The notes beneath the pieces are model-generated. The model saw nothing but the letters and a program-made list of their open reading frames with translations, searched no databases and was not told the DNA's origin. Source: a bacterium (GTDB lineage: Bacteria > Babelota > Babeliae > Babelales > Vermiphilaceae). From it: DNA of 35,771 nt. Shown here one piece after another: positions 6,369 through 15,851 of this stretch (its first letter is position 1; each line of letters begins with the position of its first letter). Location of the stretch: NCBI GenBank assembly GCA_021833825.1, contig JAKBEL010000003.1:1-35771 (forward strand). The letters are read 5' to 3'. A program made the position numbers and the translations under genes.

Positions 6369-9077
6369 ATGAGCTTAGATTTAGAAAAAAAGGTAGCAGA
6401 TTTATCTGAATTGTATCAGACAGATATTTTCAAGGGTCTATCTACGCGAGAGGCGAATCAAAGATTATACAAGCATGGTTACAATGTTCTTTCAGAAGCA
6501 AAACCAGATACATGGATCCAGGTTTTTATTAGTCAGTTTCAGAATCCATTAATTTATATACTGTTAATAGCAGCTCTGATTATCTTCTTTGTGAGCTATG
6601 ATAAGTTAGATGCTTTTATTATTGTTGGTGTATTGCTATTTAATGCGATTATAGGAACCGTTCAAGAGGGCAGAACGAGATCAATTTTAGAGAGTCTTAA
6701 ACATTTTATAAAGACAACCACCATTGTGGTCAGAGATGGCAAAAAGCAGTTGCTTGATGATAGCCAGTTGACGGTCGGTGACATTATTCTGTTGCAAGAG
6801 GGGGAGCGAATTCCTGCAGATGCTTATGTGATTGCATCTTCACATCTACAATTGGATGAATCGATTCTTACAGGTGAGTCGATTGCTATTTATAAATCTG
6901 AAGACTATCTGCCTACAGATACAGATTGTAAAACAAGTAATAGTCGTTCCGGCATAGTTTATAAAGGAACCTATGTTCTTTCAGGTTCAGGAAGGGCATT
7001 AGTTTTTGCTGTAGGGCCTAATACGGAGATTGGAAAGATCCATGTTGCCGTTGAGGAGATTAACACGGATATGCCTCTCAAAAAAGAGATAGATCGTCTT
7101 TCCCATTGGATACTTATAGGTGTAATAGCTATATGTGCAATACTCTTTTTTATGGGCATATTAGTTGGGCAACCTTTGCGAGAACTCCTTGTGATGCTTA
7201 CTGGGCTTTTTATTTGTGTTGTTCCTGAAGGCCTTCCCGTTGTTATGACATTGGTGCTTGTAACAGGAGTCTATCGTATGGCAAAGCAACAGGTTCTTGT
7301 TAAACATATGCAGGCGGTTGAAGGATTAGGGCGAGCCGATGTGATTGCTGTTGATAAAACTGGTACATTGACGCGCAATGAACTCATGGTCAATAAGATT
7401 GTTAGTCATGACATGGTCTGTTCTATTTCAGGGCAAGGATATTATGCGCAAGGAAAGATTGTTTGCAATGGCCGACAGATTGAGCGGTTACAGCCTGGAG
7501 ATATTTTGGAAGAGGTTGCTATTGCATCGATTTTATTAAATTCAACAGAAATAACGTATCAAGAGAGTAGGCAGGCTTTTGACATTAAGGGTGACCCTAT
7601 AGAGGCTGCGATGTATATTTGTGCCCAAAAATTGGGAGTTAATGAGCAGCGCATTACCAATGAATATAAAAAATTATATGAGATTCCGTTTGATCCTGCT
7701 TTACAATATCATGCAGGTTTTTTTGATCATGGCGATCATGGTGTTCTTTTTCTAATAGGAGCGCCAGAGTTAGTGTTACAGCTATCTGGCAATGTGCGTC
7801 AAAGCGATCGAGATTCTCTTGTTATTTTACTTCGTGATGGATTGCGTGTGGTTGCAGTTGCATCTAAAGTATTTGATAAAAATTCTTTTAGTGTTGATCG
7901 AGAGCAGTCTTCTGTTCATGAGAGAGCAAAACAGCTTTTGAATGATGGTCAGTTTAAATTACATGCTCTTGTAGGAATACAAGATTCTATAAGAGCTGAG
8001 GTGCCAGATATGGTAAAAAAGGCTCAACAGGCTGGGCTTAAAGTTGTTATGATTACAGGTGATCACAAAGATACTGCTCAATATGTTGCCAAGCATGTGG
8101 GTATTTTACAAAAGGGGGATGAGATTCTTGTAGGAGATCAATTAAGAGCTCTATCTGATGATGAGTTGCTCTCTATGATTGATAGAGTGACTGTTTATGC
8201 AAGGCTTATGCCCCATGAAAAGACCCGCTTGATATCGTTCTTTCATGCAAAAAAGAGAATTGTTGCTATGACAGGTGATGGAATTAATGATGCACCAGCA
8301 CTTGTTGCTGCCGATTTGGGTATTGCTATGGGAGCAATAGGAACTGAAGTGGCCAAAAAGGCTGCAGATATTATTCTTCTCGGTGATTCATTTGAAAATA
8401 TTATTGGGGCTATTCAAGAGGGTAGGCATATTTTTTATACCCTAAAACGTGTTATTCTTTATTTCTTTGCTACTAATATGGGTGAAGTGCTTATTGTTCT
8501 ATTTGCTCTGATGTTAAATATTTTGGGTGTTCATTTTCCACTACCTTTAACTGCAGCGCAGATTTTGTGGTTGAACTTAGTAACGGATGGTTTTCTTGAC
8601 ATATCGCTCTCTATGGAACCTAAAGAAGATGGCTTGTTGCATCATAACTGGTTAAAGGCCCGTGCTCATCTTGTCGATGGTCTGCTTATTGCAAAGATGT
8701 TCTTTTATGCTTTGCCTATGGCGATAGGATCATTGTTAATTTTTATTTATTATTATCAGGAAGATCTGGCTTTGGCTCGCACTATGACATTGGTCTCTAT
8801 GGCAATGTTTCAATGGTTTAATGCATGGAATTGCCGCTCTAATGACAAGTCTCTATTGACCATCGGATTTTTAAGTAATCGCTGGTTTGTTGTGGCAGCA
8901 ACATTGGTCTTATTTCTGCAGATGGCATTGGTTTATGCTCCCTTTATGCAATATATTTTTAAGACAGTTCCGTTGACATTGGCTCAATGGGAAGTTGTTA
9001 TTATGGTGACCTTTCCTATTGTTATTTGCGATGAAATACGCAAAGCGTTTGCTCGAGTTTTTTGGTCTGAAGATTGA
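6369..9077 (+). CDS. P2-type calcium-transporting ATPase
   Basis: An ion pump of the SERCA/PMR1 kind in the inner membrane, using ATP to export Ca2+. Visible motifs: actuator T-G-E-S at 168-171, phosphorylated aspartate D329 in D-K-T-G-T-L-T, hinge T-G-D-G-I-N-D-A-P at 635-643, and P-E-G-L-P in M4 at about 286. The site residues of SERCA are all matched: the M4 glutamate, N703 and E706 in N-M-G-E-V (M5), and N736, T739, D740 in N-L-V-T-D-G (M6). That supports Ca2+ over other cations. Length 902 is normal, with ten expected membrane helices. GCAGGA lies 8 bases before the ATG. It stands alone behind a long structured leader, so leader control is possible. Confidence 0.9.
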   Translation: MSLDLEKKVADLSELYQTDIFKGLSTREANQRLYKHGYNVLSEAKPDTWIQVFISQFQNPLIYILLIAALIIFFVSYDKLDAFIIVGVLLFNAIIGTVQEGRTRSILESLKHFIKTTTIVVRDGKKQLLDDSQLTVGDIILLQEGERIPADAYVIASSHLQLDESILTGESIAIYKSEDYLPTDTDCKTSNSRSGIVYKGTYVLSGSGRALVFAVGPNTEIGKIHVAVEEINTDMPLKKEIDRLSHWILIGVIAICAILFFMGILVGQPLRELLVMLTGLFICVVPEGLPVVMTLVLVTGVYRMAKQQVLVKHMQAVEGLGRADVIAVDKTGTLTRNELMVNKIVSHDMVCSISGQGYYAQGKIVCNGRQIERLQPGDILEEVAIASILLNSTEITYQESRQAFDIKGDPIEAAMYICAQKLGVNEQRITNEYKKLYEIPFDPALQYHAGFFDHGDHGVLFLIGAPELVLQLSGNVRQSDRDSLVILLRDGLRVVAVASKVFDKNSFSVDREQSSVHERAKQLLNDGQFKLHALVGIQDSIRAEVPDMVKKAQQAGLKVVMITGDHKDTAQYVAKHVGILQKGDEILVGDQLRALSDDELLSMIDRVTVYARLMPHEKTRLISFFHAKKRIVAMTGDGINDAPALVAADLGIAMGAIGTEVAKKAADIILLGDSFENIIGAIQEGRHIFYTLKRVILYFFATNMGEVLIVLFALMLNILGVHFPLPLTAAQILWLNLVTDGFLDISLSMEPKEDGLLHHNWLKARAHLVDGLLIAKMFFYALPMAIGSLLIFIYYYQEDLALARTMTLVSMAMFQWFNAWNCRSNDKSLLTIGFLSNRWFVVAATLVLFLQMALVYAPFMQYIFKTVPLTLAQWEVVIMVTFPIVICDEIRKAFARVFWSED

Positions 9078-9163
9078 TTAGAAGCTCTCAGTTGACTATT
9101 TTCTAGGATGGGATAAAGTTAACATGAGTTAATTCTTTGTTTTATCTATATAAGGAACTGATT

Positions 9164-9817
9164 ATGTACAAAAAAATATTGCCGGTATTGGTGCTTGGTG
9201 GTGTAGGGCTATTTATATTTACTGAAACAGACAAAACTGTTGCTCTTGATCCAACTTCGTTAAAAACAACCGAGTTTAATTATTATTCCGATACTCTTTT
9301 TGTTAATATGCAGGATGCGATGCTAAATTCCTTGCAAGGTAAACAGGCTCAAAAGGTTGTAGAGGGGGAAGAGATGAAGTATGCTGAACTTGCTCAAAAG
9401 GATCAGCAAAAGCTTATGCAACTAAAAAATGAGCTTGAGACCCAAGGGACTATGTTGAGCATGGATGCTCGACGTAAGGTTGAAAAAGAGTTTTCCGATC
9501 TACAACGTGATTATCAAAACAAAGTGCAAGATTGGAGATCCGAACTACAATATACCATGCAAAGAGAGACCGATATGATGGTCAAAGATATAGAGCAGGC
9601 AGCTAAAGTGTTGGCTGAAAATGCTAATAAAGCTGTAGTTGTTGATGCTCCAACAGGGCGAATTCTCTATCTTCGTGATGATAGAAATAGCACAAATGAT
9701 CTTGTTGCTCTGCTTGACAATCAGTACACTATGAAGTTTGCTAAAAAAGATAATGAAAAGCAAGGTACAGTAGTTGCATCAAAAGATGCTAAATCTAAAG
9801 CTATAACTGCAGCATAA
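9164..9817 (+). CDS. OmpH/Skp-like periplasmic chaperone
   Basis: Skp proteins form trimers with long coiled-coil arms that hold unfolded outer-membrane proteins in the periplasm. Here a signal peptide (about residues 1-20) is followed by a long charged coiled coil at about 55-160 rich in E, K and Q. A short C-terminal strand region follows, with A-V-V-V-D-A-P-T-G-R-I-L-Y-L, which corresponds to the beta body. I start at ATG 9164, 7 bases after AAGGA; the frame is open from 9137 but the extra residues are not signal-like. It has a longer, low-complexity C-terminus than E. coli Skp. The barrel protein at 5425 is a plausible client. Confidence 0.7.
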   Translation: MYKKILPVLVLGGVGLFIFTETDKTVALDPTSLKTTEFNYYSDTLFVNMQDAMLNSLQGKQAQKVVEGEEMKYAELAQKDQQKLMQLKNELETQGTMLSMDARRKVEKEFSDLQRDYQNKVQDWRSELQYTMQRETDMMVKDIEQAAKVLAENANKAVVVDAPTGRILYLRDDRNSTNDLVALLDNQYTMKFAKKDNEKQGTVVASKDAKSKAITAA

Positions 9818-9844
9818 ATATTCTTATTAATTATTTGAAAACAG

Positions 9845-9879
9845 AAGGGCCGATGAATGCTAGTTCATCAGCCCTTTTT
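9845..9879 (+). terminator. Rho-independent terminator after the Skp-like gene
   Basis: AAGGGC plus GATGAA (9845-9857) pair with TTCATC plus GCCCTT (9864-9876) across a six-base loop, with one mismatch (C9851/A9870). A T run continues to 9879. It separates the chaperone from prs, whose ATG follows 18 bases later. Confidence 0.85.
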
Positions 9880-9896
9880 ATCTTGAAAGAGGGAAT

Positions 9897-10811
9897 ATGA
9901 AAAGGGTTCTCATTGCAGATAAAAATCAGAATAGATTAGCATCCCATATTGCACAGTCGATAGGAATTGATCTTATAGAAGTTGAGACGGTTCGCTTTGC
10001 AGATACAGAGATTAAGCCCCTTATTGACGATAATAATAAGTTGTCCGGTTCTCATGCAATTATTGTTCACTCTACGAGCAGGCCCGTTAATGATCATCTA
10101 ATTTGGCTATTGCTTGTTTGTGATATATTACGCTTGAAGCATGTTAAGAAGATTTCAGCAATTATTCCCTATTTTGGTTATGGCAGGCAGAATATGTATA
10201 CAGATGGTCTGCAGGGGGCGGGATATTCTGTTATGAGAATGCTAGAGTCTGCAGGAATAGATGAATTGATAACAATAGATCTTCATGCTCCAGCATTGCA
10301 ATATGCAACTATTTCTATGAAAGTTCATAATATTAGATTGGATAGTTTTATAGCAGAGTGTATTGCACAAAAGTATGAGTATAAAGATCTCACCATTGTT
10401 GCACCTGATAAAGGGTCTGCTGAACGTGCTGCATATATAGCTGGCTATCTGAATGCCCCATTAATAGAAGGTTTCAAAGAGCGCATTGGTGTTGATAATG
10501 CCCGTTTGTTATCGTTAAGTGATACTTGCAAAACAGAGAGAGCTCTTATTGTTGATGATATTATAGATACAGGTACAACCGTTTTACAAGTTGTTCAAGC
10601 AATTAGTAAGAGTAATGTTAATTGCAAGATTGATCTTTTTGCTATTCATCCGGTACTCAGTAATAATGCCGCTCAACTTTTGCAAAACAGTTGTATTGAT
10701 AGAGTATGGGTAACGGATAGTATTGAATTGGATGATCAACAATTGTTTGAAAAGTTGCGTATTGTTAACATCGGGCCACTGTTAGTTAAAGCGTTGCATG
10801 ATCTTTTTTAA
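9897..10811 (+). CDS. prs: Ribose-phosphate pyrophosphokinase (PRPP synthetase)
   Basis: Makes PRPP from ribose 5-phosphate and ATP for nucleotide synthesis and salvage in the cytoplasm. The PRPP-binding loop V-D-D-I-I-D-T-G-T-T is at 219-228. Y-F-G-Y-G-R-Q, near 94-100, corresponds to the Y-A-R-Q-D-R region, and D-L-H-A to the catalytic histidine segment. V-A-P-D-K-G-S-A-E-R-A replaces the more common V-S-P-D-x-G-G-x-x-R-A. At 304 residues it is full length but divergent from the E. coli type. GAGGG lies 4-8 bases before the ATG. It sits between two terminators, so it is probably transcribed alone. Confidence 0.87.
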   Translation: MKRVLIADKNQNRLASHIAQSIGIDLIEVETVRFADTEIKPLIDDNNKLSGSHAIIVHSTSRPVNDHLIWLLLVCDILRLKHVKKISAIIPYFGYGRQNMYTDGLQGAGYSVMRMLESAGIDELITIDLHAPALQYATISMKVHNIRLDSFIAECIAQKYEYKDLTIVAPDKGSAERAAYIAGYLNAPLIEGFKERIGVDNARLLSLSDTCKTERALIVDDIIDTGTTVLQVVQAISKSNVNCKIDLFAIHPVLSNNAAQLLQNSCIDRVWVTDSIELDDQQLFEKLRIVNIGPLLVKALHDLF

Positions 10812-10838
10812 ATTACTGGTATAAATGGTTTTTCTCTG

Positions 10839-10859
10839 ATATGGTAAAGCCATATTTTT
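10839..10859 (+). terminator. Probable short terminator after prs
   Basis: ATATGG (10839-10844) and CCATAT (10850-10855) form a 6-bp stem with a TAAAG loop, followed by T residues to 10859. It lies 28 bases after the prs stop and 24 bases before the speD start. Confidence 0.5.
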
Positions 10860-10883
10860 AAAAATTTACCAATAGGATTCTTT

Positions 10884-11354
10884 ATGAAGATTATTAATTG
10901 GATTACAATGTTAATTTTTTTCGCGCATCTTAGCCAAGCAGAATCGGTCTATGGTCTCAGTTGTATGTTACAGCATAAATCATGTATATCAGTACCGATG
11001 GTTCATTTGGGAAATCATATCATAGCGGAATTTTTAGAGTGTGAAAATATGGAAGATTATGAACATTTAGAACAGGCTTTGTGGTCTGCAGCGCAGGCTG
11101 CCAATGCGACTGTTATTAAAATAATGACGCATAAATTTTCACCTATTGGTATGACCGGTCTTGCCCTATTATCAGAGTCTCATATTTCAATTCATACATG
11201 GCCAGAATATGGTTATATTGCAGTTGATGTTTATACTTGTGGAGAACATGTTGATGTATATGCAGCAATAGAATCTCTTAAAGGTTTTTTTAAGTCAAAA
11301 AAAGTGCGTCAGATTAAGATTGAACGTGGATATGATCAACTTCAAGAAGATTAA
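10884..11354 (+). CDS. speD: S-adenosylmethionine decarboxylase proenzyme with an N-terminal signal peptide
   Basis: SpeD cleaves itself to create a pyruvoyl group and decarboxylates AdoMet, giving the aminopropyl donor for spermidine. All key residues of the bacterial class 1B enzyme are present: cleavage pair E98-S99 (S-E-S-H), H104 in I-H-T-W-P-E-Y-G-Y, and C119 in V-Y-T-C-G-E. The core from about residue 40 aligns with the whole Thermotoga-type enzyme. The surprise is the extra N-terminus: residues 1-19 are a good signal peptide (ending S-Q-A before E-S), followed by about 20 linker residues. AGGA lies 7 bases before ATG 10884. The internal ATG at 10998 has no ribosome site. No speE is nearby. 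An exported or membrane-tethered decarboxylase is the simplest reading. Confidence 0.88.
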   Translation: MKIINWITMLIFFAHLSQAESVYGLSCMLQHKSCISVPMVHLGNHIIAEFLECENMEDYEHLEQALWSAAQAANATVIKIMTHKFSPIGMTGLALLSESHISIHTWPEYGYIAVDVYTCGEHVDVYAAIESLKGFFKSKKVRQIKIERGYDQLQED

Positions 11355-11370
11355 TTGTTAAAGGAGTTCT

Positions 11371-11895
11371 ATGGAGCATCGAGATATACAGATGATTATT
11401 GGGCTTGGCAACCCTGGCCCGAAATATAGAAAAAATCGTCATAATATTGGCTTTTTAGTAGTTGATGCATTAGCCGATCATTATCATGCAATTTGGCAAC
11501 ATAAAGATCAATATGATAGAGCTGATGTGAAGATTAATGGCAAAGATCTGATGCTGGTCAAACCTTTAACCTTTATGAATACTTCTGGAAATATCTTGCC
11601 TGCATTCACTAAAAAAGGAATCAAGCCAGAACAGATTCTTGTTGTGCATGATGAGATGGAAAAATCATTAGGAACATTGCAGATTCGGCTTGGGGGTAGT
11701 GCGCGTGGTCATAATGGCTTAAAATCAATTATAAATCATATCGGAGCAGATTTTTATCGTTTGCGATTTGGTATTGGACGCCCAGATCGCAAAGAGGATG
11801 TTTCTGATTGGGTGCTCGGTAATTTTGATGTTTCTGATGGGCAGTTGCAACATTTTGTTACACAGGCTGTTGATTTGATTATCAACTCACTATGA
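11371..11895 (+). CDS. pth: Peptidyl-tRNA hydrolase
   Basis: Frees tRNA from peptidyl-tRNA that drops off ribosomes; cytoplasmic and usually essential. Conserved features are G-L-G-N-P-G (11-16), catalytic H24 in R-H-N-I-G-F, F-M-N-T-S-G at 68-73, D94 in V-V-H-D-E-M, and N115 in G-H-N-G. It is slightly short at 174 residues because the C-terminal tail is reduced. AAGGAG lies 5 bases before ATG 11371, so I keep that start rather than the ATG at 11392. It follows speD by 16 bases and is probably cotranscribed. Confidence 0.95.
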   Translation: MEHRDIQMIIGLGNPGPKYRKNRHNIGFLVVDALADHYHAIWQHKDQYDRADVKINGKDLMLVKPLTFMNTSGNILPAFTKKGIKPEQILVVHDEMEKSLGTLQIRLGGSARGHNGLKSIINHIGADFYRLRFGIGRPDRKEDVSDWVLGNFDVSDGQLQHFVTQAVDLIINSL

Positions 11896-11981
11896 ACAGG
11901 GGCTGCAATATGCATATTATTGCATTAATTGTTATAGGTGCATTATAACTATCTTTCATGAGCCATATGAAAGGAGTGATA

Positions 11982-12443
11982 ATGAAACAGTTCATTCTTG
12001 TTATACTGCTGTGGCAATCTTATCTTTTTTCTGCAGATGATATCTGCCCATCACCTATCGATATTAAAAATGCTTTTTCTACTGCTGTTAATAATCGTGA
12101 TCCAAAAGCTTCTATTAAGTTTTTTGCGCAATTTCAGCTGCTTGCAGCAGCAGAGTCAAAATATTGTAATTTAAAGCAGGTTGATCATCTATCTGTGCTT
12201 TATGATTATTTTATGCATCAAATTCTAATGACATTCAATGTAGATGATATTCAGGGATGCTTGTTAGAGGCCAGAAAGCAAGAGATATCATTGTTAATAA
12301 CAAAAATAGAAAAAAATCAGTTATGTATCTATTGGCCAGCTCTCATAGGAGAATTTGATTATCAATTCTCAGAGAATGAACTGATGTGTCATCGAATGAT
12401 ATTCCTTAAGAAATTAAAAGAGTATTATGAGCAAGAAGGGTGA
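11982..12443 (+). CDS. Small secreted hypothetical protein
   Basis: The frame is open from 11958, but AAGGAG at 11971-11976 points to ATG 11982, which gives a clean signal peptide (about residues 1-18, ending L-F-S-A before D-D). The mature part is about 135 residues, helical, with five cysteines. No family is recognised. It ends 3 bases before the convergent stop of alaS, so there is almost no space for a terminator. Probably periplasmic. Confidence 0.6.
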   Translation: MKQFILVILLWQSYLFSADDICPSPIDIKNAFSTAVNNRDPKASIKFFAQFQLLAAAESKYCNLKQVDHLSVLYDYFMHQILMTFNVDDIQGCLLEARKQEISLLITKIEKNQLCIYWPALIGEFDYQFSENELMCHRMIFLKKLKEYYEQEG

Positions 12444-12446
12444 TAA

Positions 12447-15143
12447 TTAAATCTTGCCCACCCACTCTTTGATCAATTCTTTTAATTTTGTATCAAATTT
12501 AGCGCCGCCACCTTGGATTATAGTTTTGCTTCCACCGCCTTGCAACTGCACATGTTCTTTTAGCCATAAGCCAAATTCTTTTAAATTGATGCGGTTTGAA
12601 ATTGAGTCTGATGCTGTTGCAATAAAGACAACTTTGCCATCAAGATTGCTACCAAAGAAATAAAAGCCGGGTTGTTGTGTTGTTGCGCTGGTAATAGCAT
12701 CTCTTAAAGTATCAGCTTGAAGATCATTGAAGATGTGGTAAATAAAGGGAATGTCGTTGATAATTTCGGTTGTTTTGAGCAGTGCCGGCACTTGAGACAT
12801 GACAAGTTTTTGTTGGATCTGTTTGAGCTCTTTTTGTAACTCTTTATGTTGGTTGTGCAATTTTTCAACCACTTCAAGTGTCTGTTCATGTTTTACTTTA
12901 AACAGTTGGCTTATATTTTTGACCGTTTCGAATGTCTCTTGAAATAGTGCAATCGCTTTTGGCCCAGTGACTGCAAAGATGCGGCGATGACCTGCTGCAA
13001 GAGCTGTCTCTTGAATTATCTTGAAGGTTCCGATATCACCAGTTCTTGGCACATGTGTTCCTCCGCATAGTTCAATAGAGAAGCCAGGAACATTAACAAC
13101 GCGAACATTCTCAGGATTATATTTATCTCCAAAGAATGCAAGTGCGCCCATTTTAATCGATTCGCGGTATGGCATGTAGTTAATATCTACTGCAATATTT
13201 GCTCTGATCTTTTCGTTGACGATGTCCTCAACCTGTTTGATCTCAGCATCTGTCAGTGTGGTATGATAGGTGAAGTCAAAACGTAAATAATCTGGATGAA
13301 CTAATGATCCTGATTGTTTGATCTGTTTGCCAAACAGTTGCATCAATGCAGCTTGCAATAAGTGTGTAGCAGTATGGTTTTTCATGGCATCAATACGCTT
13401 CTGTTCATGTACGGTCGAGATGATGGGGTCTCCGACTGTTAATGCAACAGGAGTCTCTATTTCAGCGGCGATTCCTTTTTTAATGAATCGTACGTTTTTG
13501 ATTGGCACCTGTTTACCCTTGATAGTTAACCAACCGTTGTCAGGAACTTGCCCGCCACCAACAATAAAGAATGGTGATCGCTCAGTGATCACATGAACCG
13601 TTGATCCAGCAGGAACAGATTCAACTGATGTAAGATCTGCAATTAAAGCTGTTATTTTAGATTCAGTTTCAAGCTCATGATAACCGGTAAATTCGGTTGA
13701 AATCTCTGGATTAAGATCTTTGATGTGTTCAAAATCATCAGTCTCTTTTTTGCCCGATTGCTCCTGTTGTTGTTGCATTAATGCATCGAAGTTGCTCATA
13801 TCAACAGTAAAATCATGCTCTTGAGCGATCAGTTTGGTCAATTCTGTTGGAAAACCATAGGTGTCATACATTTTGAATGTCTGTTCACTGGAGATGACTT
13901 TGCTGGTCTTATGTTCGGACATATATTTTTCAAGTAACTGTTTGCCACGAACTAAGTTAGTAGCGAACTTTTCAATCTCGCTTTGAAGCACTTGAGTGAT
14001 CAGCTTTTGATTCTGTTTCAGTTCTGGGTAGACGTCACCAAGCTCTTGCACAACAATAGGAACCAATGCTGGAAACAGTTCTTGATCTTTAGATATTTTT
14101 GGTTCAGGAAGATCTGTTTTATAAGCAATTCTTCCCACGATCTCTTCAACAACGATAGGAGTTCTCTCAGGAGGTAAGCTGTCGGTCAATTTTTGAGCGA
14201 ATAGTGCTGCTCTACGAATGATTTTACGCAACACATAACCGCGACCTTCATTGGAAGGAGCGCAACCATCTGAAATTAAGAGTGTTGATGATCTAATATG
14301 ATCAGCAAGAACATTAAATGCGGCTTTTCTGTCGCCGGTTGATGCATTGTAAGAGACACCAGTTAACTTTTCAATATGATTAATAATCGGCATAAAAAGA
14401 TCTGTCTCATAGACTGAATCTTTATTCTGTAGAATCGATGCTACACGTTCAATGCCAGCGCCAGTGTCAACACCGGTCTTTTTAAGTGGAACGTCTGTGC
14501 CATCAGGTTGTCTATCGAACTGCATGAAAACAAGATTCCAGATCTCCAAGAAGCGTCCACAGTTGCAACCAGGGCCACAATTGGTCTCTTTGCATCCATG
14601 CTGCGCGCCACGATCAACATATATTTCAGTGCATGGGCCACATGGTCCTGTGTCTCCCATTTGCCAGAAGTTGTCTTCAGCTCCTAATCTTACAATACGA
14701 TCAGCAGGAACGCCAATCTCTTTGTTCCAAATCTCAAAAGCTTCGTCATCATCTTTATAGACGCTAATATGAAATTTATTTTTATCCATAGCAAGATCTT
14801 GAGTCAAGAAATCCCATGCGAAACAAATTGCATCTTTTTTAAAATAATCACCAAAAGAGAAATTTCCCATCATCTCAAAGAAGGTCAAATGGCGCTTGGT
14901 GAATCCGACATTGTCAAGGTCATTATGTTTTCCACCCGCACGAACACATTTTTGAATAGAGACAGCACGTGTGTAGGCCCGTTTTTCTTTACCTAAAAAG
15001 AGGTCTTTAAACTGATTCATACCGGCATTAGCAAAAAGAAGTGTTGGGTCTTCTGCAGGTATTAATGAGGAGCTTGCAACCTGTTCATGGCCATGTCTTT
15101 TGAAAAAATCGAAAAATTTTTGACGAAGTTCTTTAGATTTCAT
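12447..15143 (-). CDS. alaS: Alanyl-tRNA synthetase
   Basis: Charges tRNA-Ala with alanine in the cytoplasm. The 898-residue length is normal. The class II catalytic core is at the N-terminus (S-S-S-L-I-P, then R-H-L-T-F-F-E-M-M-G-N-F-S-F-G-D-Y-F). The editing domain carries the zinc ligands H590 and H594 (H-T-A-T-H-L-L) and C693 and H697 (C-G-G-T-H). A coiled coil at about 735-775 and the glycine-rich C-terminal domain complete it. A four-cysteine insertion near residues 180-195 is common in the family. It is a standalone gene, divergent from nothing and convergent with the secreted protein at 11982. Confidence 0.97.
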   Translation of the reverse strand: MKSKELRQKFFDFFKRHGHEQVASSSLIPAEDPTLLFANAGMNQFKDLFLGKEKRAYTRAVSIQKCVRAGGKHNDLDNVGFTKRHLTFFEMMGNFSFGDYFKKDAICFAWDFLTQDLAMDKNKFHISVYKDDDEAFEIWNKEIGVPADRIVRLGAEDNFWQMGDTGPCGPCTEIYVDRGAQHGCKETNCGPGCNCGRFLEIWNLVFMQFDRQPDGTDVPLKKTGVDTGAGIERVASILQNKDSVYETDLFMPIINHIEKLTGVSYNASTGDRKAAFNVLADHIRSSTLLISDGCAPSNEGRGYVLRKIIRRAALFAQKLTDSLPPERTPIVVEEIVGRIAYKTDLPEPKISKDQELFPALVPIVVQELGDVYPELKQNQKLITQVLQSEIEKFATNLVRGKQLLEKYMSEHKTSKVISSEQTFKMYDTYGFPTELTKLIAQEHDFTVDMSNFDALMQQQQEQSGKKETDDFEHIKDLNPEISTEFTGYHELETESKITALIADLTSVESVPAGSTVHVITERSPFFIVGGGQVPDNGWLTIKGKQVPIKNVRFIKKGIAAEIETPVALTVGDPIISTVHEQKRIDAMKNHTATHLLQAALMQLFGKQIKQSGSLVHPDYLRFDFTYHTTLTDAEIKQVEDIVNEKIRANIAVDINYMPYRESIKMGALAFFGDKYNPENVRVVNVPGFSIELCGGTHVPRTGDIGTFKIIQETALAAGHRRIFAVTGPKAIALFQETFETVKNISQLFKVKHEQTLEVVEKLHNQHKELQKELKQIQQKLVMSQVPALLKTTEIINDIPFIYHIFNDLQADTLRDAITSATTQQPGFYFFGSNLDGKVVFIATASDSISNRINLKEFGLWLKEHVQLQGGGSKTIIQGGGAKFDTKLKELIKEWVGKI

Positions 15144-15227
15144 AGGAAGTAACCTTTATATAGATCTTATCAATGTATCGATAGAGTATACTCAATCAGA
15201 ATACCGTGGATTGGAAGCTTTAGCAAT

Positions 15228-15779
15228 CTACCACTGAATTTTTTTCCCTTTTCTTTCTAAATCATCGTAAGATTTTTTGTAAGCTCGATTAATATCGTAA
15301 AGTAAGAGCGCCATACCATCATTGAATTCAGTTGTTATATCATTGTATTCAATGGTGACGGTTCTTTGCAGGTCATCTGTGTGATAAATTGTGATATGAT
15401 GTTTAACTATATTTGCCAAAGCGGACGTTGTTTCAAGATTGGGACTTTCATGCTCTTTGTTGAATTGATCTTTCCAGGTATTATATAAGCTTTTTATAAA
15501 TTCTTGTGAAGTATTGTCTAAGTCTGTAGTAATCGAGCTGTCAAAATATACTTCAAAAGCTATTTTTCGTAATTGATTAAAGGATCTCTCTGTAATAGGA
15601 TGATATTCGTAATAGAATATATGTTTTTCGGCTTGATTGTCATCGGCTTGAATTGTCTTGGTTATTATATTGCCTATTAACTTTATAATGCCATCCATAG
15701 CATTGATGTTGCTAGATATATTGCATAAGAAAAGAATAGAAAAAGTGGCAGCTATATTAGAAATATTCTTAAAAAACAT
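15228..15779 (-). CDS. Secreted hypothetical protein
   Basis: The 183-residue product has a signal peptide (about residues 1-27, ending I-N-A before M-D-G). The mature part is a mixed alpha/beta protein with no recognised domain and a basic C-terminal end. AAAGGA lies 7 bases before the ATG. It sits between alaS and another secreted protein on the same strand, with gaps of 84 and 72 bases, so separate promoters are possible. Confidence 0.6.
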   Translation of the reverse strand: MFFKNISNIAATFSILFLCNISSNINAMDGIIKLIGNIITKTIQADDNQAEKHIFYYEYHPITERSFNQLRKIAFEVYFDSSITTDLDNTSQEFIKSLYNTWKDQFNKEHESPNLETTSALANIVKHHITIYHTDDLQRTVTIEYNDITTEFNDGMALLLYDINRAYKKSYDDLERKGKKIQW

Positions 15780-15851
15780 AACGTAATCCTTTTACAGACA
15801 ATCTATTAAACTGCAATCAGTGTAAAAGAATTGATATAAAAAACAATGGTT

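Noticed and set aside
12454-14996. Several plus-strand open frames opposite alanyl-tRNA synthetase
   Set aside because: They are antisense shadows of a strongly conserved gene, with no ribosome sites or domain features.
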